A DNA stretch of 64,000 nucleotides from WHUA01 sp963711215 (GTDB taxonomy: Bacteria > Pseudomonadota > Alphaproteobacteria > UBA8366). Position numbers and translations under genes: made by a program. The stretch lies in NCBI GenBank assembly GCA_963711215.1, contig CAVQDH010000006.1:124001-188000 (forward strand), in the 5' to 3' direction. The notes under the pieces are model-generated. The model had not been told where the DNA came from, searched no databases, and saw only the letters and a program-made list of their open reading frames with translations. This document shows, in pieces, positions 38,949 through 47,195 of this stretch (the first letter of the stretch is position 1; each line of letters begins with the position of its first letter).

Positions 38949-40237
38949 CGAATGTGGTGGTCATCGGATCGCAATGGGGCGACGAGGGCAAGGGCAAGAT
39001 CGTCGACTGGCTGTCCGAGCGGGCGGATGTCGTCGTCCGCTTTCAGGGCGGCCATAACGCCGGCCATACGCTCGTCGTCGGCAATATGGAATACAAGCTG
39101 AGCCTGATGCCGTCCGGCGTCGTCCGCCCCGGCAAGCTGTCGATCATCGGCAACGGCGTCGTGGTCGATCCGTGGGCGCTGCTCGAAGAGATGGACAAGC
39201 TGCGCGGGCAGGGCGTCGCGATCGATGCGAAGAACCTGCGGCTGGCCGAGAACGCCGCCCTCATCCTGCCGCTCCACCGGTCGCTCGACCGGGTGCGCGA
39301 AGCGGCCCGGGGCGAGGGCAAGATCGGCACGACCGGCCGCGGCATCGGCCCCGCGTACGAGGACAAGGTCGCGCGCCGCGCCATACGGGTCTGCGATCTC
39401 GCCGACGAGACGGTGCTCGAGCGGAAGCTGGACGATCTCCTCGTGCACCACAACGCGCTGCTGCGCGGCCTGGGCGAGGCGGAAGTGGACCGGGCGGAGC
39501 TGCTGGCCGCGCTCAAGGAAGTCGCGCCGAAGGTCCTGCCCTTCGCAACGGCGACCTGGCGCCTGCTCGACGACGCCCGCCGGCAGGGCAAGCGGATCCT
39601 GTTCGAAGGCGCGCAGGGCATCATGCTCGACGTCGACCACGGCACCTATCCCTATGTCACCTCGTCCAACACGGTCGCGGGACAGGCGGCGTCCGGGTCC
39701 GGCATGGGCCCGCGCGGCGTGGGATATGTGCTCGGGATCACCAAGGCTTATACGACGCGGGTCGGCAGCGGCCCGTTCCCGACGGAGCTCGTGGATACGG
39801 TCGGCGATCTGCTGGGCGAGCGCGGCAAGGAATTCGGCGTCGTGACGGGCCGGCGGCGGCGCTGCGGATGGTTCGATGCGGTGCTCGTCCGCCAGGCGGT
39901 GAAGGTCAGCGGCATCGACGGCATCGCGCTCACCAAGCTCGACGTGCTGGACGGATTCGACGAGATCAAGATTTGCACGGGTTACCGAATCGACGGCCGC
40001 GCCTATGATTATCTGCCGCCGTCGCCGCGGCTCCAGGCGGCGGCGGAGCCGGTCTACGAATCGATCGAGGGCTGGAGCGAAAGCACGCGCGGCGCCCGGT
40101 CCTGGGCCGAGCTGCCGGCGACTGCGATCAAATATATCCGGCGAATTGAAGAGCTTATCGGTACTCCCGTCGCCCTTCTGTCGACCAGCCCTGAGCGCGA
40201 AGACACCATCACGGTGCGGGATCCCTTCTCCGCCTGA
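38945..40237 (+). CDS. purA: adenylosuccinate synthetase PurA
   Basis: PurA makes adenylosuccinate from IMP, aspartate and GTP, the first step from IMP to AMP. The 430-residue protein has the N-terminal P-loop variant GSQWGDEGKGKIVDWL and GGHNAGHT. It also contains FEGAQGIMLDVDHGTYPYVTSSN and TGRRRRCGWFDAV. It is full length and intact. hisZ-purA is a recurring gene pair in alphaproteobacteria and connects histidine and purine synthesis. Confidence 0.98.
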   Translation: MTNVVVIGSQWGDEGKGKIVDWLSERADVVVRFQGGHNAGHTLVVGNMEYKLSLMPSGVVRPGKLSIIGNGVVVDPWALLEEMDKLRGQGVAIDAKNLRLAENAALILPLHRSLDRVREAARGEGKIGTTGRGIGPAYEDKVARRAIRVCDLADETVLERKLDDLLVHHNALLRGLGEAEVDRAELLAALKEVAPKVLPFATATWRLLDDARRQGKRILFEGAQGIMLDVDHGTYPYVTSSNTVAGQAASGSGMGPRGVGYVLGITKAYTTRVGSGPFPTELVDTVGDLLGERGKEFGVVTGRRRRCGWFDAVLVRQAVKVSGIDGIALTKLDVLDGFDEIKICTGYRIDGRAYDYLPPSPRLQAAAEPVYESIEGWSESTRGARSWAELPATAIKYIRRIEELIGTPVALLSTSPEREDTITVRDPFSA

Positions 40238-40326
40238 CCGCATCCGCCTGGACTTTCTGCAATTTTCGCTTGCCCGCGTCCGGCGTTGCTCGTATCCGAT
40301 GACCAGGTGAAACGAAAAGCGACGCC

Positions 40327-42345
40327 ATGGCTTCGAGCATGACCGCGGGTCCTGGCGGAGCGGTCGTGGTAAGCGATCGGTATCAGATCGAGCCCGATCG
40401 CCCGCTGCCGGAACTCGACTACGGCTCATCGAGAGCGTTTGCCGCGACCGAGCTGCGCGACGCCAAGCGCGGCTTGTACGCGGTTCTTCCCGATCCGGCG
40501 ATGTCGTTGCGGTTTGACGCCATCACGTCGATCCGGCGCATCGACAACAATAACCTGATCCGCTTTCTCGGCTGGGATGTCGTCGATTGGCCGATCGATA
40601 ATCGCCGGCGTCCGGCCCTGATCTTCGAACGGCCGCATGGTCCGCGGCTATTCCCGGCGCCGGACGCGAAAATCGAGCCATTCCGCGAAGAGCCGCTGGT
40701 GCGCCGCGTCATGCAGCCGCTGTGCCAGGTCCTGGAAGAGTTCGCCTTTCTCAACCTGCCGCATCGGAATATCAGGGCCGAGAACCTCTATTACGACGGC
40801 GCCGATCCGCTCCGCTCGCCGATCATGCTGGGCGAATGCGTGTCGTCGCCGCCCGGCTATCTGCAGCCCGTCGTGTACGAGACGATCGAGTGCGGGATGG
40901 CGCATCCGGCCGGGCGAGGGGCGGGAAGCGCGTCGAACGACTTCTATGCGCTCGGCGTGACCCTGGCTTTTCTGATGGCCGGCCGCAATCCCTTCGCCGG
41001 GATGACCGACGAGCAGGTCGTGGACCTCAAGCTCGCCAAGGGCAGCTACGCCGTATTCGTGAACGGCCAGCGAATTCCAAGCGGGATGATCGAGGTTTTT
41101 CGCGGCCTGCTGAACGACGATGCGAACGAGCGCTGGGGCCTCATCCAGCTGCAGGGCTGGCTGGGCGGGCGCCGCGCCAGCCCGAAGCAGCAGATGGTGC
41201 CGGGCAAGGCATCGCGCCCGATCGAGATCGCCGGCCATTCCTATATGTCCGCACGCGCCGTCAGCGAGGCGATGTCGCGCCATTGGGATGAGGGGCTCGC
41301 TCTTCTCCAAAGCGGCGAGCTCGATCAATGGCTGCGCCGCGGCCTTGCCGACGAAGACCGGATCGAAGCGGTCAATACCGCGAAGACGGCGGGATCCGAG
41401 GAAGACGAAATCAACGACGTGACGCTCGCGAGGGTCTGCATCGCGCTCGATCCTGTCGGCCTGGTACGGCTGCGGAATTTTCGCGCCATGATCGACGGCG
41501 TGGGCGGCCTGCTTGCCGTGGGATTGCGCGACGAGGCGATGCGCGACGCCTTCACGACGATCGCGAAGGCTGGCATCGTCTCTTTTTGCCTGCAGATGAT
41601 AAGCCGGCCCAGGCCCGACACGTTACGGGCGGTTTCGACATTCGAGCGTATCAGTCCCGTCGTCCATCGCGAGGAGATCGGATTCGGGATCGAGCGCGCG
41701 CTCTATGCGCTCAACCCCAATTCTTCTTGCCGCTCGCCGATGTTCGAAAGCGACTATGTGGCCGAGCTGGACCGCCTGATTCCCGCGCTCGACAGGCTGG
41801 CCCGAACCAAGGGCAGCGCCTTCGACAGCTTGATCGACCGGCATATCGCAGCCTTCGTGGGCGCGCGGCTGAAAGCGAACATCGTTCCCGAGCTGCGCGA
41901 ATTGCGCGACGCCAAGGACCATGTCGGCTATGCCCTGCCCGCGGCGCGCATCCTTTCCCTGGTTCAGCTGCAAACGGCTTCCGATCCGGCGCCGGCGCTC
42001 TGCGCCGCCGTCGCCACCATGCTCGAGCCGAGCCTGGCGCGCTTCCATAACCGGAACACGCGTGACGTCATTCGCGGCGGGATGCGGGAGGTGGCGACGA
42101 CGGGTCGGCTGAGCAATCTGGTCGCCATCGCCGACGATGCGACGGCCCTCGAGCTGGACGAACAGGCCTTCCGCGTGGCGGCGAAGGACTACGCCGTCAC
42201 CGTGAAGCGGCTCGAGCGCCTGGAATATGAGCGCGTGAACCGGACTGCGATCTCCCACAGCATCAGCAGCCAGGTCGCGTCGCTGCTGTCGGGCGTCGCG
42301 GCGACTATCGCGGTTCTCGTCACCATCCTGGTCAAGCTGATCTAG
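40327..42345 (+). CDS. membrane-anchored pseudokinase-like protein
   Basis: The 672-residue protein has an N-terminal kinase-like fold in which catalytic motifs are altered. The HRD loop reads HRNIRAENLYY (Asp to Asn), and the DFG position reads IMLGECV. SNDFYALGVTLAFLMAGRNPFAG keeps the kinase F-helix signature. Residues about 300-645 are an Arg/Leu-rich helical domain without a known match. The C-terminus is one membrane helix (VASLLSGVAATIAVLVTILVKLI). It is likely a scaffold or sensor. A small membrane protein gene follows after nine bases. Confidence 0.75.
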   Translation: MASSMTAGPGGAVVVSDRYQIEPDRPLPELDYGSSRAFAATELRDAKRGLYAVLPDPAMSLRFDAITSIRRIDNNNLIRFLGWDVVDWPIDNRRRPALIFERPHGPRLFPAPDAKIEPFREEPLVRRVMQPLCQVLEEFAFLNLPHRNIRAENLYYDGADPLRSPIMLGECVSSPPGYLQPVVYETIECGMAHPAGRGAGSASNDFYALGVTLAFLMAGRNPFAGMTDEQVVDLKLAKGSYAVFVNGQRIPSGMIEVFRGLLNDDANERWGLIQLQGWLGGRRASPKQQMVPGKASRPIEIAGHSYMSARAVSEAMSRHWDEGLALLQSGELDQWLRRGLADEDRIEAVNTAKTAGSEEDEINDVTLARVCIALDPVGLVRLRNFRAMIDGVGGLLAVGLRDEAMRDAFTTIAKAGIVSFCLQMISRPRPDTLRAVSTFERISPVVHREEIGFGIERALYALNPNSSCRSPMFESDYVAELDRLIPALDRLARTKGSAFDSLIDRHIAAFVGARLKANIVPELRELRDAKDHVGYALPAARILSLVQLQTASDPAPALCAAVATMLEPSLARFHNRNTRDVIRGGMREVATTGRLSNLVAIADDATALELDEQAFRVAAKDYAVTVKRLERLEYERVNRTAISHSISSQVASLLSGVAATIAVLVTILVKLI

Positions 42346-42354
42346 GCGGCCCGC

Positions 42355-42843
42355 ATGACCGAAGCGACGGAGAACACTCAACCTTCGAAAAAGCGGCGCG
42401 GCGGGTCGATCTTAATATGGCTGCTCGCCGCGGGCATTCTCTTCGCCTTCTACGAGTCGATCGTCCTGCTGCTCATCGGGATGCTTCCGACCGGCATCGC
42501 GCTCCTCGTCGACCGCAGCCCACAGAAGGACCAGGCCCGGTCGGTCGGCTATCTCAATTTCGCGGGTTGTCTCCCCTGGGCGATCAATTTCTGGATGTCG
42601 GGCGGCGGCTTTGGCCGGGTCTTCGAGATCGTCGGCGATCCGCTGGTCCTCGGCATCATGTATTCGGCTGCGGCCACCGGCTGGGCGCTGTGCTTCATCG
42701 TCCGCCCATTCGTGACCAGCTATCTGATCGTGGCGTCGGGCATGAAGGACAACCAACTCAAGAAGCACCAGAACGAGCTGGTGGAGGAGTGGGGCGAAGC
42801 GGTCCGGCAGGGCGCCGATGGCAAAGAGGGCAAGGCCGACTGA
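42355..42843 (+). CDS. small polytopic membrane protein of unknown function
   Basis: The 162-residue protein has about three or four hydrophobic segments (ILIWLLAAGILFAFYESIVLLLIGMLP, YLNFAGCLPWAINFWM, LVLGIMYSAAATGWALCFIV). It ends in a charged cytoplasmic tail rich in Lys, Glu and Gln. It begins nine bases after the pseudokinase stop and is probably cotranscribed and partnered with it. No family with known function is recognised. Confidence 0.7.
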   Translation: MTEATENTQPSKKRRGGSILIWLLAAGILFAFYESIVLLLIGMLPTGIALLVDRSPQKDQARSVGYLNFAGCLPWAINFWMSGGGFGRVFEIVGDPLVLGIMYSAAATGWALCFIVRPFVTSYLIVASGMKDNQLKKHQNELVEEWGEAVRQGADGKEGKAD

Positions 42844-42959
42844 CGGGTATCGGTCGGCGCGGGGGCGGCGCGGGCTCTAACGCAGAAGGCGGAGCACGCT
42901 CCCGCGCCCCGCCCTCAGCATGTCATTCGTCGATAACCGGCGCGATAACAGGCCGGCGC

Positions 42960-43868
42960 TCAGTGCGCCATTTCCAGATTCGCGTCGCTCGCCGCGCTGC
43001 GCATCGCCTTCTGCAGCTTCTCGAAGGCGCGCACCTCGATCTGGCGCACGCGTTCGCGGCTGATGCCGTATTGCTGGCTCAGCTCTTCGAGGGTCGAGCT
43101 CTCTTCCTTGAGCCGGCGCTCGGTCAGGATGTGCCGCTCGCGCTCGTTCAGCACGCCCATCGCGTCGCGCAGCAGCGCCTTCCGCTTGTCCAGCTCCTGC
43201 GCCTCGGCGATCATGACTTCCTGGTTGTCGGACTCGTCCTCGAGCCAGTCCTGCCATTCGCCGTCGCCGTCGATGCGGACGGGCGCGTTGAGCGAATGGT
43301 CCGGCGCGCTGAGGCGGCGGTTCATCGACACGACGTCCTGTTCGGGGACGCTCAGCTCGGTCGCGATCTTGGCGACGTGCTCGGGCCGGAGGTCGCCTTC
43401 CTCGAGCGCTTCCAGCTTGCCCTTGAGCTTGCGCAGATTGAAGAACAGCTTCTTCTGCGCCGCGGTCGTGCCCATTTTCACCAGCGACCAGGAATGCAGG
43501 ATGTATTCCTGGATCGCGGCGCGGATCCACCACATCGCGTAGGTGGCGAGGCGGAATCCCCGCTCGGGATCGAAGCGTTTCACCGCCTGCATCAGGCCGA
43601 CATTGCCTTCGGAAATCAGCTCGTTGATCGGCAGGCCGTAGCCGCGGTAGCCCATCGCGATCTTGGCGACGAGCCGGAGATGGCTCGTCACCATCTTTTC
43701 GGCCGCAGACGTGTCGTTATGCTCGAGCCAGCGCTTGGCGAGCATGTATTCCTCGTTCTTTTCCAGCATCGGGAATTTCCGGATTTGCTGGAGATAGCGC
43801 TGGAGGTTGCCTTCGGGACTGATTGATAGGGTGGGAAGATTGGGGGCCATGTTCGTACTCTGCTCCAC
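42960..43868 (-). CDS. rpoH: heat-shock RNA polymerase sigma factor RpoH
   Basis: The 302-residue sigma-70-family protein carries region 2 (LRLVAKIAMGYRGYGLPINELISEGNVGLMQAVKRFDPERGF; LATYAMWWIRAAIQEYIL) and the RpoH box-like stretch WSLVKMGTTAAQKKLFFNLRKLK. Region 4 has a helix-turn-helix (STLEELSQQYGISRERVRQIEVRAFEKL). It directs transcription of chaperone and protease genes after heat stress. It is transcribed alone from a probable sigma-70 promoter at 43903-43932. Confidence 0.97.
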   Translation of the reverse strand: MEQSTNMAPNLPTLSISPEGNLQRYLQQIRKFPMLEKNEEYMLAKRWLEHNDTSAAEKMVTSHLRLVAKIAMGYRGYGLPINELISEGNVGLMQAVKRFDPERGFRLATYAMWWIRAAIQEYILHSWSLVKMGTTAAQKKLFFNLRKLKGKLEALEEGDLRPEHVAKIATELSVPEQDVVSMNRRLSAPDHSLNAPVRIDGDGEWQDWLEDESDNQEVMIAEAQELDKRKALLRDAMGVLNERERHILTERRLKEESSTLEELSQQYGISRERVRQIEVRAFEKLQKAMRSAASDANLEMAH

Positions 43869-43902
43869 TAAACCTGACGTAGCACTCTCCCCAATGACTG
43901 CT

Positions 43903-43932
43903 AACCTACAGGAATTTCACATATTTTGTCAA
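43903..43932 (-). promoter_or_regulatory. probable vegetative promoter of rpoH
   Basis: On the minus strand a perfect -35 TTGACA (complement of 43927-43932) is followed after 18 bases by TAGGTT (complement of 43903-43908), a weak -10. The patch is markedly AT-rich compared with its surroundings, and the rpoH start lies 35 bases downstream. Confidence 0.5.
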
Positions 43933-43967
43933 GTAAATTGGAATCGTTTTAGATTCTGCCGTCTCCT

Positions 43968-44972
43968 TTACGATTCCAGTAACCGGACGAGTTCGCGCAT
44001 GTCATTTGGCAAATCGCTTTCGAATTTCAATCTCTCGCCGGTTTTCGGGTGGTCAAACCCGATCAATCGCGCGTGAAGCGCCTGGCGTGAAAACGCCCGC
44101 ACCGCATCCAGGGTTCCGACGGGAACGCTCTTCATCCGCGCCGGCGTGCGCCGGCCGTAGACCGGATCGCCGATCAGCGGATGGCCGATATGCGCCATAT
44201 GGACGCGGATCTGGTGCGTGCGCCCGGTCTCCAGCCGGCATTCGACGAGGCTGGCCGCGTCGCCGCCGAAGCGCTTGAGCACGCGGTAGCGCGTCGCCGC
44301 CGGCTTGCCGCGGGTCGCGCCGACCACGGCCATCTTCTTGCGCTGCTGCGGATGGCGGCCGATGTTGCCTTCGATCCGGCCGGACATGGGCACGGGCACG
44401 CCCCAGACGACCGCCAGATAGGCGCGGTCGATCGTCCGCCCGGCGAACTGAGCGGCCAGCGCGTGATGCGCCTCGTCGTTCTTCGCGACGACGATCAGCC
44501 CGCTCGTGTCCTTGTCGAGGCGGTGGACGATGCCGGGCCGCCTGACGCCGCCGATGCCGGACAGGCTGTCGCCGCAATGGGCGAGCAGCGCGTTGACCAG
44601 CGTCCGGTCCGGCTGGCCGGGCCCGGGATGGACGACCAGCCCGGCCGGCTTGTCGATGACCAGCAGGTCGGCATCCTCGTAGACGACGGTGATCGCGATG
44701 GCCTGCGGCTTCGCCGTCGCGTCTTCCGGCGCGGGCAGGGCGATGCGGTAGCGCTCGCCGGGTTTGACCCTATGGGAGGGGTCCGTTATCGTCGCGCCGT
44801 CCTTGCTGACCATGCCGTCCTGCAGCAGCGCCTTGATCCGGCTGCGCGAGAGGGCGGCATCGGTGGCGGTGAGGGCGCCGGCGAGGAAACGGTCGAGCCG
44901 CGCGCCCGCTTCCGCCGGCGGCACGGTACAGATTTCGGCGCCCGCCGCCTTCGTCTCGGCGGCGGCGCTCAC
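43968..44972 (-). CDS. rluD: RluA/RluD-family 23S rRNA pseudouridine synthase
   Basis: The protein has about 334 residues from a GTG at 44972, which follows GGAGGG. A longer frame upstream is not conserved. It has an N-terminal S4 RNA-binding domain (RLDRFLAGAL…LSRSRIKALLQDGMVSKDG) and the catalytic motif HRLDKDTSGLIV with Asp153. The KPAGLVVHPGPG and ETGRTHQIRVHMAHIGHPL blocks are also present. RluD-type enzymes modify helix 69 of 23S rRNA. Assignment to RluD rather than RluC is by overall similarity and the S4 domain. Confidence 0.9.
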   Translation of the reverse strand: MSAAAETKAAGAEICTVPPAEAGARLDRFLAGALTATDAALSRSRIKALLQDGMVSKDGATITDPSHRVKPGERYRIALPAPEDATAKPQAIAITVVYEDADLLVIDKPAGLVVHPGPGQPDRTLVNALLAHCGDSLSGIGGVRRPGIVHRLDKDTSGLIVVAKNDEAHHALAAQFAGRTIDRAYLAVVWGVPVPMSGRIEGNIGRHPQQRKKMAVVGATRGKPAATRYRVLKRFGGDAASLVECRLETGRTHQIRVHMAHIGHPLIGDPVYGRRTPARMKSVPVGTLDAVRAFSRQALHARLIGFDHPKTGERLKFESDLPNDMRELVRLLES

Positions 44973-45008
44973 CGGTCCCTCCAGGGGCCGCTCCACGGGA
45001 TAGGCGTC

Positions 45009-45309
45009 ATGCAGGCCGTCAAGGCTATCGTCATCGGTATGGGCATCCTCATCATCGCCGGCGTGGCGATCCTGGTCTATGGCTTGACCAACAAGTTCGG
45101 CGCGCCCGCTCTCGCCCAAGCCGTCCGAAGCCGCCTTCGGCACCATTCGCGCGACCATGCCGGCGGGGGCATCGGTCGAGAGCGTCCAGCTGCAGGACGG
45201 CAACGCGCTCGTCCAGCTCGCAATGCCGGACGGCGGCGCGCAGATCATGGTGTTCCGCCTCTCGGACGGGCGCCAGACCGGCACGATCGAGCTGCAGCCG
45301 CAGCGCTGA
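45009..45309 (+). pseudogene. small single-pass membrane protein (DUF6476-like), frameshifted
   Basis: The ATG at 45009 opens a membrane helix (MQAVKAIVIGMGILIIAGVAIL). Near the CCC at about 45115 the frame moves by one base, and the protein continues PSEAAFGTIRATMPAGASVE… to …QTGTIELQPQR, ending at 45309. The repaired product is about 99 residues: one N-terminal helix and a small beta-rich domain. It is divergent from rluD, a common position for this family in alphaproteobacteria. The function is unknown. Confidence 0.65.
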
Positions 45310-45354
45310 CGGTCGCTGACGGTCGCGAATGGCCATGGGCCGCGGGGCGCTCGT

Positions 45355-45786
45355 CTAGCCGCGCGGCGTCAGCGCCTGGGCGGCCTCGCCCAGCGCCTTG
45401 TCGAGCTCCTCCAGCGTGGCCGCGTCCGCGCCGGCGCCGCTCGCCCCGGCTTCCCGCATCCGCGCGACCACCGCCTGCGCCTGCTCGACGGCGCGGAGCG
45501 CGATCTCCGCCTGCACCGCGGCCGCCGTGTCGCTGTCGCCATCGTCATCGAAATCCTCGCCCAGGCTGTCGCCCATGGCCTCGGCGGCGTAGGGGTCGGC
45601 CGGCACGCCGGCTTCCGAATGGCCCAGCCGCCGCGCCAGGCCGAAGATGTAGGCGACATCGTCCGAGTGCAGCTCGCCCTTGTCCATGTCGGCGAGATAC
45701 TCCGCCAGCTCCTCCCGCGTCTCCGGCATCAGGTCGCGGCTGTCCAGCATCTTCTTGATCAGGCGTCGTGTGGTCGAAACGTCCAT
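45355..45786 (-). CDS. acidic hypothetical protein
   Basis: The 143-residue protein begins MDVSTTRRLIKKMLDSRDLMP at ATG 45786. It is helical and acidic, with an Asp-rich centre (GEDFDDDGDSDTAAAV) and an Ala/Glu-rich C-terminal helix that could form a coiled coil. No family is recognised. It is convergent with the small membrane protein gene. A longer in-frame form to 46074 is Arg/Pro-rich and unlikely. The call rests on composition and the clean start. Confidence 0.5.
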   Translation of the reverse strand: MDVSTTRRLIKKMLDSRDLMPETREELAEYLADMDKGELHSDDVAYIFGLARRLGHSEAGVPADPYAAEAMGDSLGEDFDDDGDSDTAAAVQAEIALRAVEQAQAVVARMREAGASGAGADAATLEELDKALGEAAQALTPRG

Positions 45787-46035
45787 GGCGGGCACTGTTT
45801 CCTCGAAGTCTTTGGGCAATGGGTCGGCCGGCGCAGGCCTGCCGGCCGGCGCGCACCATATCGCGATTACCCGGCCCGGCATAGAGGATGGCACAGCCCC
45901 GGCCGCTGCGTGTCCGCCGCTTGTCCGCCGCCGGGTCGGCCGGGCGGGCGCGGCGCCGGTGTTCCGGCGGATCGGGCGAAAAGCATTGATCGCCCGCTGG
46001 CCTTCGGCTATGAGTCGGCCCAGCGCCGCCACGAA

Positions 46036-46111
46036 GTCCCCTTCGTCTAGTGGCCTAGGACGCTGGCCTCTCACGCCGGAAACAGGGGTTCGAGTCCCCT
46101 AGGGGACGCCA
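46036..46111 (+). tRNA. tRNA-Glu (anticodon CUC)
   Basis: The 7-bp acceptor stem pairs GTCCCCT (46036-46042) with AGGGGAC (46101-46107). The anticodon arm reads CTGGC-CTCTCAC-GCCGG with anticodon CTC. The T arm is AGGGG-TTCGAGT-CCCCT. CCA is encoded at 46109-46111. It marks the left edge of the AT-richer stretch that follows. Confidence 0.95.
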
Positions 46112-46249
46112 ATCTTCGAATATTTCTTGAGAATCAGATAGTTGCGGATGAATTGGGGCAGGCATTACCCCACATTCTTAGCCAACATTTGGGCGGTTGG
46201 GTCGCACGATTTTCGTGGTCGAATTATCCCCGCACATGAGGCCGTAGCT

Positions 46250-46507
46250 TCAATGCCGAAGCGTACTTTGCTTTAGCGGTTTGATGTCAGCGCACCACAA
46301 TTCGAACGAAAGATATGGCGCCCGCTTTCCGGACCAGATATCGGCGCAAATCTCCTTGATGTCTTTATTTTCTTCTGTTGGTCGAGATAAGGCGCTTCGT
46401 TGGGGCTCGTGTTGCGATGTCCTCATTACGTATTGAAGAATCGCCGCCATCACAACCACAGTTCCTAATATCAATATCGCTTGGAATGTATGGGATTTCA
46501 TTAGCAC
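46250..46507 (-). CDS. small membrane protein of unknown function
   Basis: The 85-residue protein has one N-terminal helix (FQAILILGTVVVMAAILQYVM) and a polar tail with three Cys/Trp-containing segments (EICADIWSGK; LWCADIKPL). Codon use is AT-richer than in the rest of the window, suggesting transfer. It lies just after tRNA-Glu. No family is recognised. Confidence 0.45.
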   Translation of the reverse strand: MLMKSHTFQAILILGTVVVMAAILQYVMRTSQHEPQRSALSRPTEENKDIKEICADIWSGKRAPYLSFELWCADIKPLKQSTLRH

Positions 46508-46629
46508 CTACGGTGCGGCATACATGCTGCGCTAGCAATGGCGCATAATTCCTATCGCGCTGTGCCTTGGGAACGTCAGAGAAATGCTTGCTGGGGCGCG
46601 ACTGGACATTGAACAGATTGGAGCGCTTT

Positions 46630-46854
46630 ATGGTGCTACTCAATCCGTGCAGGTCTGCGCATGAGAGCGTATCAGTGAAAAAGACGGATAAATTGGACGT
46701 TATCGTGCACGAATGGCTCTCGCTTCCACATAATGAGCGACTGACGACAAACCAGGCAGTTTTGTTCGCCGAAAAAGCCAAGAAAAGATATAATTTCCGC
46801 GATTACCAGGTGATTTTAAATCAGCTCAACAAGCACGTCGGCAAATCATACTGA
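46630..46854 (+). CDS. small hypothetical protein
   Basis: The 74-residue product from ATG 46630 is Lys/Asn-rich (KKTDKLDVIVHEWLSLPHNERLTTNQAVLFAEKAKKRY) and may form two or three helices. A TTG at 46567 or a GTG at about 46674 are alternative starts. Codon use is AT-rich, unlike the core genes. No family is recognised; DNA-binding is only a guess. Confidence 0.4.
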   Translation: MVLLNPCRSAHESVSVKKTDKLDVIVHEWLSLPHNERLTTNQAVLFAEKAKKRYNFRDYQVILNQLNKHVGKSY

Positions 46855-46881
46855 GCTAAAATCCGCATTGGGGCGGCCCTC

Positions 46882-47104
46882 CTAGTGCTTCGCCCGTTCC
46901 CTGGTCTTCTGTAAATCCGCTATCGCCCACACGATCCGCTTCCACACCGCAGCGCCCTTACGATCGCCCCGGCCCGCAATGGGCGATCAGCATGGCCACG
47001 GGCAGCACCGCGTTGTGGCTGCACCGATGGCACCAGCAAAACACGTCAACGCCATAGTCTCGGATATCGGCCGGTGCGGGCGGTTCGGGAGCTTCCTCAC
47101 ACAT
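46882..47104 (-). pseudogene. remnants of two small proteins (zinc-ribbon-like and WKR-type)
   Basis: A 48-codon frame from ATG 47104 encodes DYGVDVFCWCHRCSHNAVLP, a CxC…C zinc-ribbon-like start, and stops at 46958. A second frame, ending at TAG 46884-46882, reads GDRKGAAVWKRIVWAIADLQ. This is the usual C-terminus of another small alphaproteobacterial protein family. The two appear joined by a deletion. Both look like leftovers of degraded genes. Confidence 0.35.
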
Positions 47105-47195
47105 CCAGGCAGGGTGAGGATGGTTCGGATACTAGGGGAAGAGACCGACTCGCGAAACCGTCTACATCCGAAATAATCCACAGATTAGAATTAAC

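Noticed and set aside
46979..47176. 65-codon plus-strand open frame
   Set aside because: It lacks a ribosome site and lies opposite fragments that do resemble known small proteins.
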